Origin: Ornithodoros turicata
Lineage: Eukaryota; Arthropoda; Arachnida; Ixodida; Argasidae
Assembly: GCF_037126465.1 (NCBI RefSeq)
Contig: NC_088202.1
Span: 78,906,160 to 78,970,159 of the forward strand
DNA: 64,000 nucleotides
Direction of reading: 5' to 3'
This document shows positions 47,300-56,334 of this stretch, piece after piece. Within the stretch, counting starts at the first letter, position 1, and each line of letters starts with the position of its first letter. The notes under the pieces were generated by a model. The model searched no databases and was not told where the DNA came from. It saw nothing but the letters and a program-made list of their open reading frames with translations. The position numbers and the translations under genes were made by a program.

Positions 47300-47869
47300 C
47301 AGTCTTGGGTAGTAAACACATACACACGTAAACACGTAAACACACGTAAACACACGTCGCCGGGCCAAAGGTTTGGTAGTAACTAAGTTACTTCTAACTT
47401 GTAACTGTAACTAGTTACTTTTGGGGTTAACTAGTTACAGTAACTAGTTACATTTCCAGAAAAGTAGCTTTTAACTGTAACTAGTTACTGTTTCTGTGAA
47501 TGTAACTGCAAAATGTAACTAGTTACTCGAATAAATGTCGATCCTTTTTTACGTACGTACACATGTCGTATTTTTCCCTGTGGGAGAGCGACATATTGAC
47601 TTATACAGCTTCTGGTTAAGTGCAATAATACTTTTATCGCACTTAAGTAGATGTAAATAAATGTACGTTTTTAACGATTGTATCACCCTCTAATGGCCGT
47701 TTTTATAAAAAGTAACTGTAATGTAACTAAGTTACTTTCTCTCAGTCACTGTAACTGTAACTAGTTACTTGACCAAGAAAGTAACTATAACTGTAACTTA
47801 GTTACTTAACCAAGACAGTAACTATAACTGCAACTCAGTTACTTTTTAGAAGTAACTTACCCAAGACTG
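47300..47869. mobile_element. hAT-like non-autonomous element, perfect 8-bp TSD
   Basis: CAGTCTTGGGTA at 47300 is an exact inverted match to the end at 47869 (TACCCAAGACTG on plus). GTGGTATG occurs directly at 47292-47299 and 47870-47877, a perfect 8-bp target duplication. The interior is largely AGTAACT, GTTACT, TAACTAGTTA and GTAACTGTAACT in both orientations (47370-47530 and 47705-47850), around a ~170-bp ordinary core. A short ACACGTAA minisatellite (about 47317-47358) interrupts the left end. No ORF. This is among the clearest non-autonomous insertions in the window and the lack of flank mismatches suggests it is young. Confidence 0.9.
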
Positions 47870-48723
47870 GTGGTATGGGTACCACTGTGACTTGCGGAGT
47901 GCGCTTGGAGGAACTTCAGTCACTTATGAATTAACAATTCTTACGTTTTGGCACAACTGATACACAAAGTGACATCAGACTTCAAAATACGCGGCAAAAT
48001 CGAATTTTTGCAACCAGCACTAGAAATGCTCCGTTTCGTAAACGAGCTAGTTGCGTGCGCTGGGGAAGTGTGATTCACACGATTATCGATGGCCGTTCTC
48101 GCAATGACGTTCTGTGGTATCGTACACAGAGAATGAAAGAAAGGACCGTGAAGGGAAAAATTGCGTGCAATGGTGCTATTCATTATAGGTTTGAAGTAGG
48201 GGTGCGGAGGTTCATTATAGTGTACTACCCTTCATATCGCTGAACCTGTCCATTGTCTATATTCCTCCGGTCTTGTCCTACATTCGTTCATTATGTAACC
48301 ACTTCTTTAGAGTGCTGTTCTCCTGTTACACGTCAAGACTACTGAGAACGTAACACTATTCGTCGCAAGAGTATGAAGATGATTATATGGAGGGGTTTTC
48401 ACTATATTGCAATTAAGTCTGATTGAGCTCTCTGTTCATATGCAGCGTTGCAGTAAATATTACTATGCTAAAATTACTATGCTTTCTGCTCAAAATCGGT
48501 GTCAGGCTACATTTCTGTTGCGAGTAGCAGGAAATATTTGGTAGCGCATTTTGGGAAGTTTGAGATAGGCTTTGGTCGAAAAAGTGGAGGTAATACACAA
48601 AAATCGTAATAACGTGTACGAGATGACCTGCTACAGATGGAGGCGAAAAAGATACAGACAACAAGTAATGAAGAGACTTGGGAAGCCGTATAAGACTAAA
48701 AACAATTGTTAGTTTTATTACGT
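47870..48723. other. Unassigned region
   Basis: After the target duplication (47870-47877) no recognised gene or repeat. ORFs of 60-83 codons only. Confidence 0.5.
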
Positions 48724-49708
48724 TTGAAAAAGAAAATTAATGGGAAAGTACTAGAAATAGATTTACAGTTACATTTTGGGGTCGATGTTTCGGCAGTCAG
48801 CGCTGCCTTCAGCAGGACTTCACAGGACTTCAAGAGGACAAGGTATACTGGATGTCACGGTTAAACTCCCGGGCTAAATAATTCGCGAACGGGTGCGCCA
48901 ATCGACGAACTTTCTTTTTTACAAGTATCTGTCTGATGCACAAACAAGCCGCGCACCGTGTGAATGAGTGGGAGGCGGCCATTATTTAAATAAAAATTCA
49001 AATGGGTTTCGTACAAAAAACATAACTTCTAAAGCAGGGCGCTGTCGGCATTAAAATGGGTACTTCCCGTTTTGGAACCTTCAGTGGACACCTTTAGAGA
49101 AAAATCTGTCACCAAAGCGGGTGATTTGTTGTATATTTTGTCGCGGCTGGTCGCGGTGAAGCGCAAAAGGACGTAATTCGGTGGTGTAATTCATTGGTGT
49201 AAGCACATAATTCATTGGTAGACAAGGGAGTGGAAGAGAATCCCGCTTCACCGCGACCAGCCGCGACCCAAATGTGTAAACCGAAACCAATTAAATACTG
49301 CAACAAATGACCCGCTTCGGTGGCTGATTTTTCTCTATAAGGTGTTCACTGGAGGTCCCAAAAGGGGTAGTACCCATTTTAATGCCGAGAGCGCTCTGCT
49401 TTAAAAGCTATGTTTTTTTATGAAAGTCATTTGAATTTTTATTTAAATAATGAGCGCCTCCCACTCATTCACACGCTGCGCAGCTTGTAGGTGGTATCGG
49501 ACAGATACTCGTAAAAAAGAAAGTTCGTCGATTGGTGCACCCGTTCGCCAATGATTTCGCCCGGGAATTTAACCGTGACATCCAGTATACCTTGTCCTCT
49601 TGAAGTCCTGTGAAGTCCTGCTGAAGGCGGCGCTGACTGCCGAAACATCGACCCCAAAATGTAACTGTAAATCTGTTTCTAGTACTTCCCATTAATTTTC
49701 TTTTTCTA
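48724..49708. repeat. Large inverted repeat of PLE-type terminal sequence
   Basis: The left arm 48724-49164 and the right arm 49246-49708 are reverse complements at about 90% identity. They share TTGAAAAAGAAAATTAATGG at the outer ends, a CTGCTGAAGG...CTGCCGAAAC block just inside, TCCAGTATACCTTGTCCTC and an inner GTCGCGGCTGGTCGCGG. The right arm has an extra ~27 bp near the centre. Between CTGAA and GAAAC a GGCAG/CTGCC stem is present, so each end carries a hammerhead-like motif with the GA of the core deleted. Presumably two PLE terminal repeats fused head-to-head. Confidence 0.8.
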
Positions 49709-49722
49709 ACTGAGACACCCTG

Positions 49723-49728
<6 letters not shown>

Positions 49729-49766
<38 letters not shown>
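49729..49766. repeat. (TA)n microsatellite
   Basis: About 38 bp of TA, between the PLE inverted repeat and the perfect palindrome that follows. Preceded by GACACCCTGTA, which is a sequence style found at mariner-type ends. Confidence 0.9.
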
Positions 49767-49768
<2 letters not shown>

Positions 49769-50005
49769 TACTCATGGAACGATGCGGCAGCACCAGAGGA
49801 CACGTGTTTCGCCGTGTTTGCGGCTCGTCGGCCCTGGGTAGCTGCGCATCGTTCCGAATTGGCAAACCAGGGGTCAGTGACTGGTGGGGCTGAGAGACCC
49901 CTGGTTTGCCAATTCGGAACGATGCGCAGCTACCCAGGGCCGACGAGCCGCAAACACGGCGAAACACGTGTCCTCTGGTGCTGCCGCATCGTTCCATGAG
50001 TATCT
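49766..50005. repeat. Perfect 110-bp inverted repeat with 20-nt spacer
   Basis: 49766-49875 and 49896-50005 are exact reverse complements by base-by-base reading. Each arm contains, in the right-arm orientation, CCGACGA, a GCCG/CGGC stem with CAAACA loop, then GAAAC: a hammerhead-type core with one substitution (C for U4). A third, direct copy lies at 50162-50269. No ORF. Confidence 0.9.
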
Positions 50006-50161
50006 GTTTTTCTGCGTGCAGCCATAGAAGCCATGTTAATCTGTAAGTTTGAATTACAAACACGTCTAGCATCATTTATTTGTTCTTTTAATGGCTTTTC
50101 TCCCTGCATTATTGGAAAAATTAATAAATAAATAATAACCCCTGGCCCCCCCTGGTTCCTG

Positions 50162-50269
50162 GAGTGACCCCTGGTTTGCCAATCCCGAACGATGCGCAGC
50201 TACCCAGGGCCGACGAGCCGCAAACACGGCGAAACACGTGTCCTCTGGTGCTGTCGCATCGTTCAATGA
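50162..50269 (+). repeat. Third copy of the palindrome arm
   Basis: Matches the right arm at 49896-50000 with a few substitutions (AATCCCGAACG for AATTCGGAACG, CTGTCGCATC for CTGCCGCATC) and begins at TGACCCCTGG. It retains the same hammerhead-like core at about 50210-50234. Separated from the palindrome by ~150 bp of A/T-rich sequence. Confidence 0.8.
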
Positions 50270-50368
50270 GGGGGGGAATATGTTTAATGCAAAGTAAGAA
50301 GGAGAGGGAAAGGTTAGCCACTCAATGAGCCGTTCAATGAGTATATATATATATATATATATATATAC

Positions 50369-51073
50369 CGCCGACTGGTCCAGCTTTGCCGGAACTCAAC
50401 CGACCTCTGCTACCTGGACCACGGATTCCACCGACGACGACCCACCCAGGTCCTTGCAGCTGACGGCCTCCATCCAAACTTCGAGGGAGTTCGGATGATC
50501 AGCCGACACCTGCTGGACCTGCTTCCACGACTTCGACGGGTCCTACCATCACGCCGACCCAACGTGACTGCTGTTCCGGATCCAGTGTGGCCTACCCCTC
50601 AGGAGGCAGCCGCCCTGGAACGACGACGGCAGAATACAAGACCATCGACGCTGGACTGACTAACCGCCGGTAAGCGTACCTCTTCTCCTTCTGAAAGTGA
50701 ACCTCCCCCAAGTACGCAAGCTTTCTTCAAACTTCGTAAGCTAGCCGATAAATCAGCACGCTATAATTCCCATCGCACCACTTTACAACTCTACAAAGAT
50801 CAGGACAAAATTCCCAAGGGTCTCGCCATTAACCTTAAACCCACCTTTCCCCTAAAATCTGCACATCAGAATAAGTGGAATGAGATCCTCAACAATGCTT
50901 CGGCCGCGTTAATCGAAGTGCTTATATCCCATTGTGAGGACGCCATAGACCAATCATCCCAGCAGGCGAAAACTATCGACTGTAAATCTGTTTTAACAGA
51001 CAACCACCAGTTAGAATTAGCACAATACGCAAAAGAAAGGAGGCAATTCGCAATGCTAGGCGGAGGAAGCTAG
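50369..51073 (+). pseudogene. PLE upstream ORF: SGNH-hydrolase-like tail plus helical segment
   Basis: A continuous frame from 50369, entering directly from the (TA)n tract, reads LCYLDHGF, then VLAADGLHPNFEGVRMISRH (50453-50512), in which DGLHP is the Asp-His catalytic block 5 of SGNH/GDSL esterases. The block with the nucleophile Ser would lie upstream and is truncated. A TGA at 50657-50659 interrupts the frame. The same frame then runs on without another stop to TAG at 51071-51073, encoding FFKLRKLADKSARY, IPKGLAINLKPTFP and WNEILNNASAALIEVLI. That segment resembles N-terminal regions of tick PLE polyproteins as I remember them; this is not verified. The last ~85 bp overlap the RT frame in another register. 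Confidence 0.6.
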
Positions 51074-53439
51074 TCAGGGACAACGTTAATACTCCAGCTA
51101 CGCTTGAACCCAATGTGTCAGCTCAGGACTGTGATCATATAAGTAATGCAGGTACAACCAATACGCCGTCGCAAAATCGTCAACCGCTTGCTAGAAAAAC
51201 AGGTCCCACCCCAGCAGCCTCATCTGCAGAGATGCTACCTCAGAAGTCCCATAACGTCGTTAATTTATCGTCCCACGAACTTACCGATTCGGAAATATCA
51301 CTACTCAGCCGTGGCCTCCCATTCTGCCCCAGTAACAACAAGCTAGATGAATACCAACTTTATCTGGACTTAGATAATTTCGCCCGCCGTCTACGCCTGA
51401 AGGAATACTTTCATGACAAACCTAAGTCAGATTCCAACCCATTTAAACCGCTATCCAACTTTACGCCAGAGGCTAACCGTGAAAAGGCTCTGGACGTGTA
51501 CATCCGTGCAGTTCAAAAGGATATCATTAACGCTTACAATAAATCATACAACAGCAAATCGAAGCCAAATCTAACGCCGGCTGAGCAGCGCAGCCTTTCT
51601 GAACTTCGGGACCGCAGTGACATAGTCATTAAAAAAGCTGATAAAGGTGGTGCAATCGTAGTAATGGACAAAGAAAACTACATTAACGAAGGTATCCGGC
51701 AATTATCGTGCGCATCGTTCTACAAACTCCTCGAGGCTGACCCTACAGAGGAAATTACGGCTTATATTATCCGCAGTCTAAAAGATCTAAAAGCAAGTAA
51801 AAAGATAGATTCCACCCTATACGATTATCTACTCCCCGAAGACCCCGCAGCTGGCAGGTTTTATATGCTCCCTAAAATCCATAAACCTGGAAATCCAGGG
51901 CGCCCAATAGTTTCATGCAACGGTACAGCTACCGAGAACATTTCAAGCTTTGTTGACCACCTTCTTAAAGATATACCTCCTAAACTACCATCCTACATTA
52001 AGGACACCAATCACTTTCTTCAAGTTCTAAGTGAATGTCAGCCTCCTTCTTCCAGTTTGCTAGTCACGCTAGACGTTTCCTCTCTATATACTAACATCCC
52101 CCACGAGGATGGCATTGCTGCAGCTGAAAGGGCATTTTCAAAATATTCTGATACCTCATACGATCCTTGTGTCCTATGCACATTTCTCAATCTTATTCTG
52201 AAAAATAACAACTTCGAATTTGACGGTAAGCACTACTTGCAAGTTCATGGCACGGCTATGGGTACAAAAATGGCACCTAACTATGCAAATATATTTATGG
52301 GAGCTCTAGAGGAAGAATTTCTGTCTAAGCGCCTGAAGAAGCCCACGCTTTACAAGCGGTTCCTCGACGACATCTTCATGGTGTGGCCACACTCACAAGA
52401 TGACCTAATCACATTTATCAGCGACTTTAACAAAGCACATCCGGTCATCAAGTTCACCCATTCTTATTCCCCTTTAACTGTTAACTTTCTCGATGTCCAA
52501 GTAAAGTTAACCAACGGGGCCTTGTCCACAAACCTGTTCCGTAAACCTACGGACTCTCAACAGTATCTAGCATTTAACAGTTGTCACCCGCGTCATACTA
52601 AACTTGCCATCCCTTACAGCCAAGCACTTCGATACAGGCGCATCTGTTCCAGTGACGATGACTTGGACAGAAATCTAGCTCAACTTAGGGAAACATTCAT
52701 CGGTCGTCAATTTCCACCTAGCTTAGTTGACGACGCTCTAAACAAAGCCCGCAAAGCAGATCGCAAATCCCTGTTCGAAAACCACAAACGCGGGTTAGAT
52801 AATGGTTCCGTAAACCTCATCTTAACATTTAGCAGCAATATTCCAAGCGTTAACAATATACTAAACCGTCATCATAGTATCCTTCTCCAATCAGAGCGCA
52901 TGGGACAAATTTTCCCTCAGCCACCGCGGGTAACCTACAGGCGCGCGCGCAACCTGCACGATAATCTAGTTAGCTCTAAAGTTAGCAAAGCAGCGCATCC
53001 AGGAAACGGCTGTCACCCGTGCGATGGTCGAAGGTGTCAAATATGCAAATTAATGCAAAGCACCCAAGTACTTAAAAGTACTAATTCCAATTTTTCCGTC
53101 AAAACTAATGGTGACTTCGACTGTAATTCATCTAACGGCATTTATGTCATTCAGTGCGGCATATTCCAAGCACAATACGTAGGTCAGACTAAAACATCAT
53201 TTCGGATCAGGTTCAACAACCACCGATCTGACGTTACCAAAAAGCCAAACCTCCCGGTCTCTCGCCATTTCAAACAACCAGGTCATTCACTAAATAACGT
53301 GTCACTTTTTATTCTCCAGTCAAATTTTAGCTCAGATCGGTGCAGGGAACAACGCGAATCTTATCTCATTTACAAATTCCAATCAACCATTAACGAAGAT
53401 CTGGGAGCACTTTCAACGGTAAGAAATTTGGCCGCCTAG
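50986..53439 (+). CDS. Penelope-like retrotransposon RT with GIY-YIG endonuclease
   Basis: The frame is open from 50986; the ORF from the GTG at 51115 has 774 codons and no interruption. RT blocks in order, in that numbering: KKADKGGAIVVMD (~178), LPKIHKPGNPGRPIVS (~253), LDVSSLYTNIP (~319), HGTAMGTKMAPNYANIFMG (~378), catalytic RFLDD (416-419) and FTHSYSPLTVNFLD (~446). A CHPCDGRRCQIC zinc-like segment follows (~640), then GIY-YIG: GIYVIQCG (~676) and YVGQTKTSFRIRFNNH (~688) with a Glu in REQRESYLIY. This is the canonical PLE order (RT then GIY-YIG). All catalytic motifs look intact, so the protein could be functional. No better start than the one after the frame opening is evident; upstream it overlaps the preceding ORF. 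Confidence 0.93.
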   Translation: MCFNRQPPVRISTIRKRKEAIRNARRRKLVRDNVNTPATLEPNVSAQDCDHISNAGTTNTPSQNRQPLARKTGPTPAASSAEMLPQKSHNVVNLSSHELTDSEISLLSRGLPFCPSNNKLDEYQLYLDLDNFARRLRLKEYFHDKPKSDSNPFKPLSNFTPEANREKALDVYIRAVQKDIINAYNKSYNSKSKPNLTPAEQRSLSELRDRSDIVIKKADKGGAIVVMDKENYINEGIRQLSCASFYKLLEADPTEEITAYIIRSLKDLKASKKIDSTLYDYLLPEDPAAGRFYMLPKIHKPGNPGRPIVSCNGTATENISSFVDHLLKDIPPKLPSYIKDTNHFLQVLSECQPPSSSLLVTLDVSSLYTNIPHEDGIAAAERAFSKYSDTSYDPCVLCTFLNLILKNNNFEFDGKHYLQVHGTAMGTKMAPNYANIFMGALEEEFLSKRLKKPTLYKRFLDDIFMVWPHSQDDLITFISDFNKAHPVIKFTHSYSPLTVNFLDVQVKLTNGALSTNLFRKPTDSQQYLAFNSCHPRHTKLAIPYSQALRYRRICSSDDDLDRNLAQLRETFIGRQFPPSLVDDALNKARKADRKSLFENHKRGLDNGSVNLILTFSSNIPSVNNILNRHHSILLQSERMGQIFPQPPRVTYRRARNLHDNLVSSKVSKAAHPGNGCHPCDGRRCQICKLMQSTQVLKSTNSNFSVKTNGDFDCNSSNGIYVIQCGIFQAQYVGQTKTSFRIRFNNHRSDVTKKPNLPVSRHFKQPGHSLNNVSLFILQSNFSSDRCREQRESYLIYKFQSTINEDLGALSTVRNLAA

Positions 53440-53701
53440 ATGAGCTACACTTTCCTCCTTTTCGTTTCCCTTCAGTTTTCTTTTTTTTTTTAGCAAAGTT
53501 TGAAGCAGCGCTCACCCTGCCCGGAATTTTCTCCAAAGCGGACAGTGACCTACGGCGAATGACATCACCACCCGGACTTGACCTTCTGGAATATTCCCGA
53601 ATCTGACTCACTGACAAACGCCTGTGGCATGCCCGTACCGATTATGACGTCATGTAGCAAACCTATTTAAGAAATGTGTAATCAGCTACGCATCTTTTGT
53701 C

Positions 53702-53732
53702 CTGACGAAGACAGTGCCACTGTCGAAACGTC
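53702..53732 (+). ncRNA. Hammerhead-like ribozyme core in PLE 3' end
   Basis: CTGACGA (53702-53708), an extra A, a 6-bp stem GACAGT/ACTGTC with GCC loop, GAAA (53725-53728) and CGTC. The order CUGANGA - stem II - GAAA matches the conserved hammerhead core; stems I and III were not resolved. Hammerhead motifs in PLE terminal repeats are established knowledge. Activity is inferred and the extra A may abolish it. Confidence 0.55.
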
Positions 53733-53944
53733 GACCCCTTGCCCATTTTACTTTTTAACGTCTCCCCATGTAATAAACTAGTGTTTTTAACTTCCCTAAA
53801 ATCTGTTTCCGCGTTTTTTTTTTTGAACTTCTGTAAAACTTCGTGGCCGTTTGATAATCCTTTTACCTCATCCTATATATATATATATATATATATACAT
53901 ATATAACACTATACGACCCTTTCAACAACGTGAAGCAACAAACA

Positions 53945-54154
53945 AGGGTGTGTGCACATGAACCTCAGTGGCATCACACGTAACTCATTATCTACTTAAC
54001 TGACGAACTTCCGGTGGGCCACGGCGCATTTATGCGCGTGAAAGCTAAAGAAAAATCGTAAAAGCCATTCCCAGCGGAAAAAATGAAATCGAAATAACAC
54101 AGCGACGAAAACATCGGCTTCCGCGCATTAGAACATAGGGCAACATGGCCTCAG
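53945..54154. repeat. Left arm of ~200-bp inverted repeat flanking an RNase H LINE
   Basis: AGGGTGTGTGCACATGAACC, GCGCATTTATGCG and CATCGGCTTCCGCGCATTAG match the reverse complement of 57470-57668 in the same order. Identity is roughly 80-85% with indels. The arm begins with an AGGGTGTG sequence that resembles the ends of mariner-like transposons, but a TA duplication is not clear. Confidence 0.7.
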
Positions 54155-54509
54155 AAGAGTTGTGTCAGGTAGCGCTAGGGGCACTACCGATGAGACTCCA
54201 TATGGGGGATCGTTTCGGTTTCTGCCCCTCGAACGCCTTGGAATGAATATTCACTGGAATGAAATGTGCTCCAGCTCACAGTTTCAACACCCATTACTTG
54301 GATGTGGCAGGTCGTCAAGAGCTTGCGCTCAATACCTCTTCAAGCGAACCCCTCCAAATAAATTGGTATAGTCAACAATCTATCAGACGTGGAGGTTGCA
54401 GACAAGTTTATCACCGAAATCGCAGCCAAATAAAAAAATTATACTAGTATACTTTATCAACACCCACAGAGGATGGCACTGATAATACTGCGTATTGAAG
54501 CAGGACAAC
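54155..54509. other. Unassigned sequence inside the inverted repeats
   Basis: Short ORFs only. Separates the left arm from the minus-strand LINE tail at 54510-54657. Confidence 0.4.
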
Positions 54510-54657
54510 CAAATCAACAACAACAACATAGATGAATGGATGATGATGATGATGATGATTTTGTGGGATGTTTCCTTGCGTTGAGTGCAGGACCCTACCC
54601 CATTCCAAAAAGGTTTGCATGAAAGGATGACGAGGGAAGGAAATCCCTACAGTTCGT
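54510..54657 (-). repeat. LINE 3'-UTR-type repeat (-)
   Basis: The reverse complement of this segment matches 36765-36895 (GGGGTAGGGTCCTGCACTC, CATCATCATCATCC, then TGTTGTTGTTG). A solo 3' end on the minus strand, just upstream of the plus-strand LINE. Confidence 0.75.
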
Positions 54658-54756
54658 GAAGGAGGCCGGTGGCCCTCAGAAAGGAAAGAAAAGCGCCAAG
54701 TGCACGACACTGATGTCCAGGGTTACTCCATGGGCCGAGAACTTTGCAGATGTTGA

Positions 54757-56216
54757 ATGGCCACCAAATCAAGACTTAGATTGTCCCATTACACTCTAAG
54801 AACTTCAACAGGCAACTATAGACAATCGCTGAAAAAGAAAACATTCTCCGGGCCAGACGGCATCACCTATCAGTGCATAGCAAATCTGGGCCCTAAGGCA
54901 ACACAAATCCTATTTCATATATTTAGCGCCAGCTGGGACATTACCATTATTCCACCACAGTGGAATGAGGCGACAGTCATCCCCATCCTCAAGCCACTGA
55001 AGCAGCAAGGTCTGACAGAATGATATGGCCCTATATGCCCGAGCAGTTGAAGACTATGGAACGTATCATTCTCAACCGACTCAAATGGTACCATGAAGAT
55101 AACAAAAGTTTACCTGAACAACTAGCTGGGTTCTGTCGAGCGCGGTGCACTATAGATTGCGTGATGTGATATGATCCTATGATCATACTTACGTCACATA
55201 CGTTCAACAAGCAAAAGCCAATAGGCTTATTGTAATAGCAGTTTTCCTAGATATTCGGAGGGCCTTCGACACAGCCAGCCACGCGCACATACTCGCAGCC
55301 CCACTGGAGCTGGTAGTCGATGGCAAAACCATCCGATGGATTGAGCACTAACTCACCGGCAGAACGATCTTCATGACAACCAATAACGAAGATTCTCACC
55401 ACCACCACGCATCTCAGTGGGTTCCTCAAGGGAGGGTTCTCAGCCCCACTCTCTTTAACGTCCTGATGCCTCAGATTATCAAAGTACTGCGCTCTACAGT
55501 ACAATGCACGTTATATGCGGGTGATATTTGCTTCTGGGCAAGTGGTATACAGGCACGACACTTGAGAAGCAAGCTCCAGTACGCTCTGCCATCGATTGAA
55601 CTCTTCCTTGAAGAGAAAGCGATTGGTGTATCTCCGGAGAAAACAGTGTACCTACCATTCACTGCTAAACGACTGCCAAAGTTGGAGTTTACACTTCGAG
55701 GGAATCCAGTCAAGCGCCTAACTAAACACACATTCCTCGGCATACAACTTGCTTGGACAGACGATATAGAGCGCATACGTATTCGGACCAAACCATATCT
55801 CAACGTCATACGAGCAGTGGGAGGATACCGATCAGGAAACGTCACAGCTCTTCGCATCCTTCACAGTTCCCAAATCAGAAAAACTCTGTCATATATGATC
55901 TCTCGCCCTTTCAAGGGAAGCAGCTTCAGTCTATCATCGCTCAAAGTCAGCGCACCATCCTTGGGCTACCAAGACTGACGAGAACAAATTTGATCCTCGC
56001 AGAAGCTAGGGAACCTCCAATAAAAGTTTTCCGCGACCAGGAGTCTCAAAGATACATCGTTCGACTGATCACCAGACACAGTTCTCATCCTGTAGTATCC
56101 AAGCTTCAAAAGCGAAACCGTTCGACGTTACACACCTGCTTTCACGACCTGGTTCAGAATCTTCCCAGGCATCGAATGAAGGACTTCCACCGACCCTTTC
56201 CTCCTTGAACACTTCA
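54757..56216 (+). pseudogene. RNase H LINE: reverse transcriptase
   Basis: The frame begins near 54826 with KTFSGPDGITYQCIANLG and NEATVIPILKP, the first RT blocks of I-clade-like LINEs. After several stops, FGGPSTQP and WFLKGGF-type segments follow in other frames. The frame 55373-55978 reads QWVPQGRVLSPTLFNVLM and the catalytic box TLYAGDICFWA: the usual YADD is YAGD here, so one catalytic Asp is replaced by Gly. Then SPEKTVYLPFTAKRLP and HTFLGIQLAW (thumb). 55753-56208 carries SIIAQSQRTILGLPRLTRT and EAREPPIKVF. Multiple frameshifts. The coverage from RT block 1 to the C-terminus makes this the most complete LINE in the window. Confidence 0.88.
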
Positions 56217-56334
56217 TCCTGTCCCAAAAGCACTAAATCTTCCCGGTATCAAAAAGGAAATGGACACACCGACAGTTGCTCTGAAGATTTCAACAATCGC
56301 CTATCTTCACGACTTTTACTAAGAGGCTGAGAAA

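Larger units (their letters stand above)
50369..53815 (+). mobile_element. Penelope-like element, near full length 3' part
   Basis: Comprises the SGNH-like upstream frame, the RT/GIY-YIG ORF and a 3' UTR that includes ATTATGACGTCATG, a hammerhead-like core and AATAAACTAGTG (53772). The 5' terminus falls in the (TA)n microsatellite at 50341-50367, so the leading terminal repeat is missing or is one of the pLTR-like pieces at 48.7-50.3 kb. A (TA)n run also lies downstream at 53875-53897. Insertion into TA-rich DNA on both sides would fit a PLE, but the duplication cannot be defined. Confidence 0.8.
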
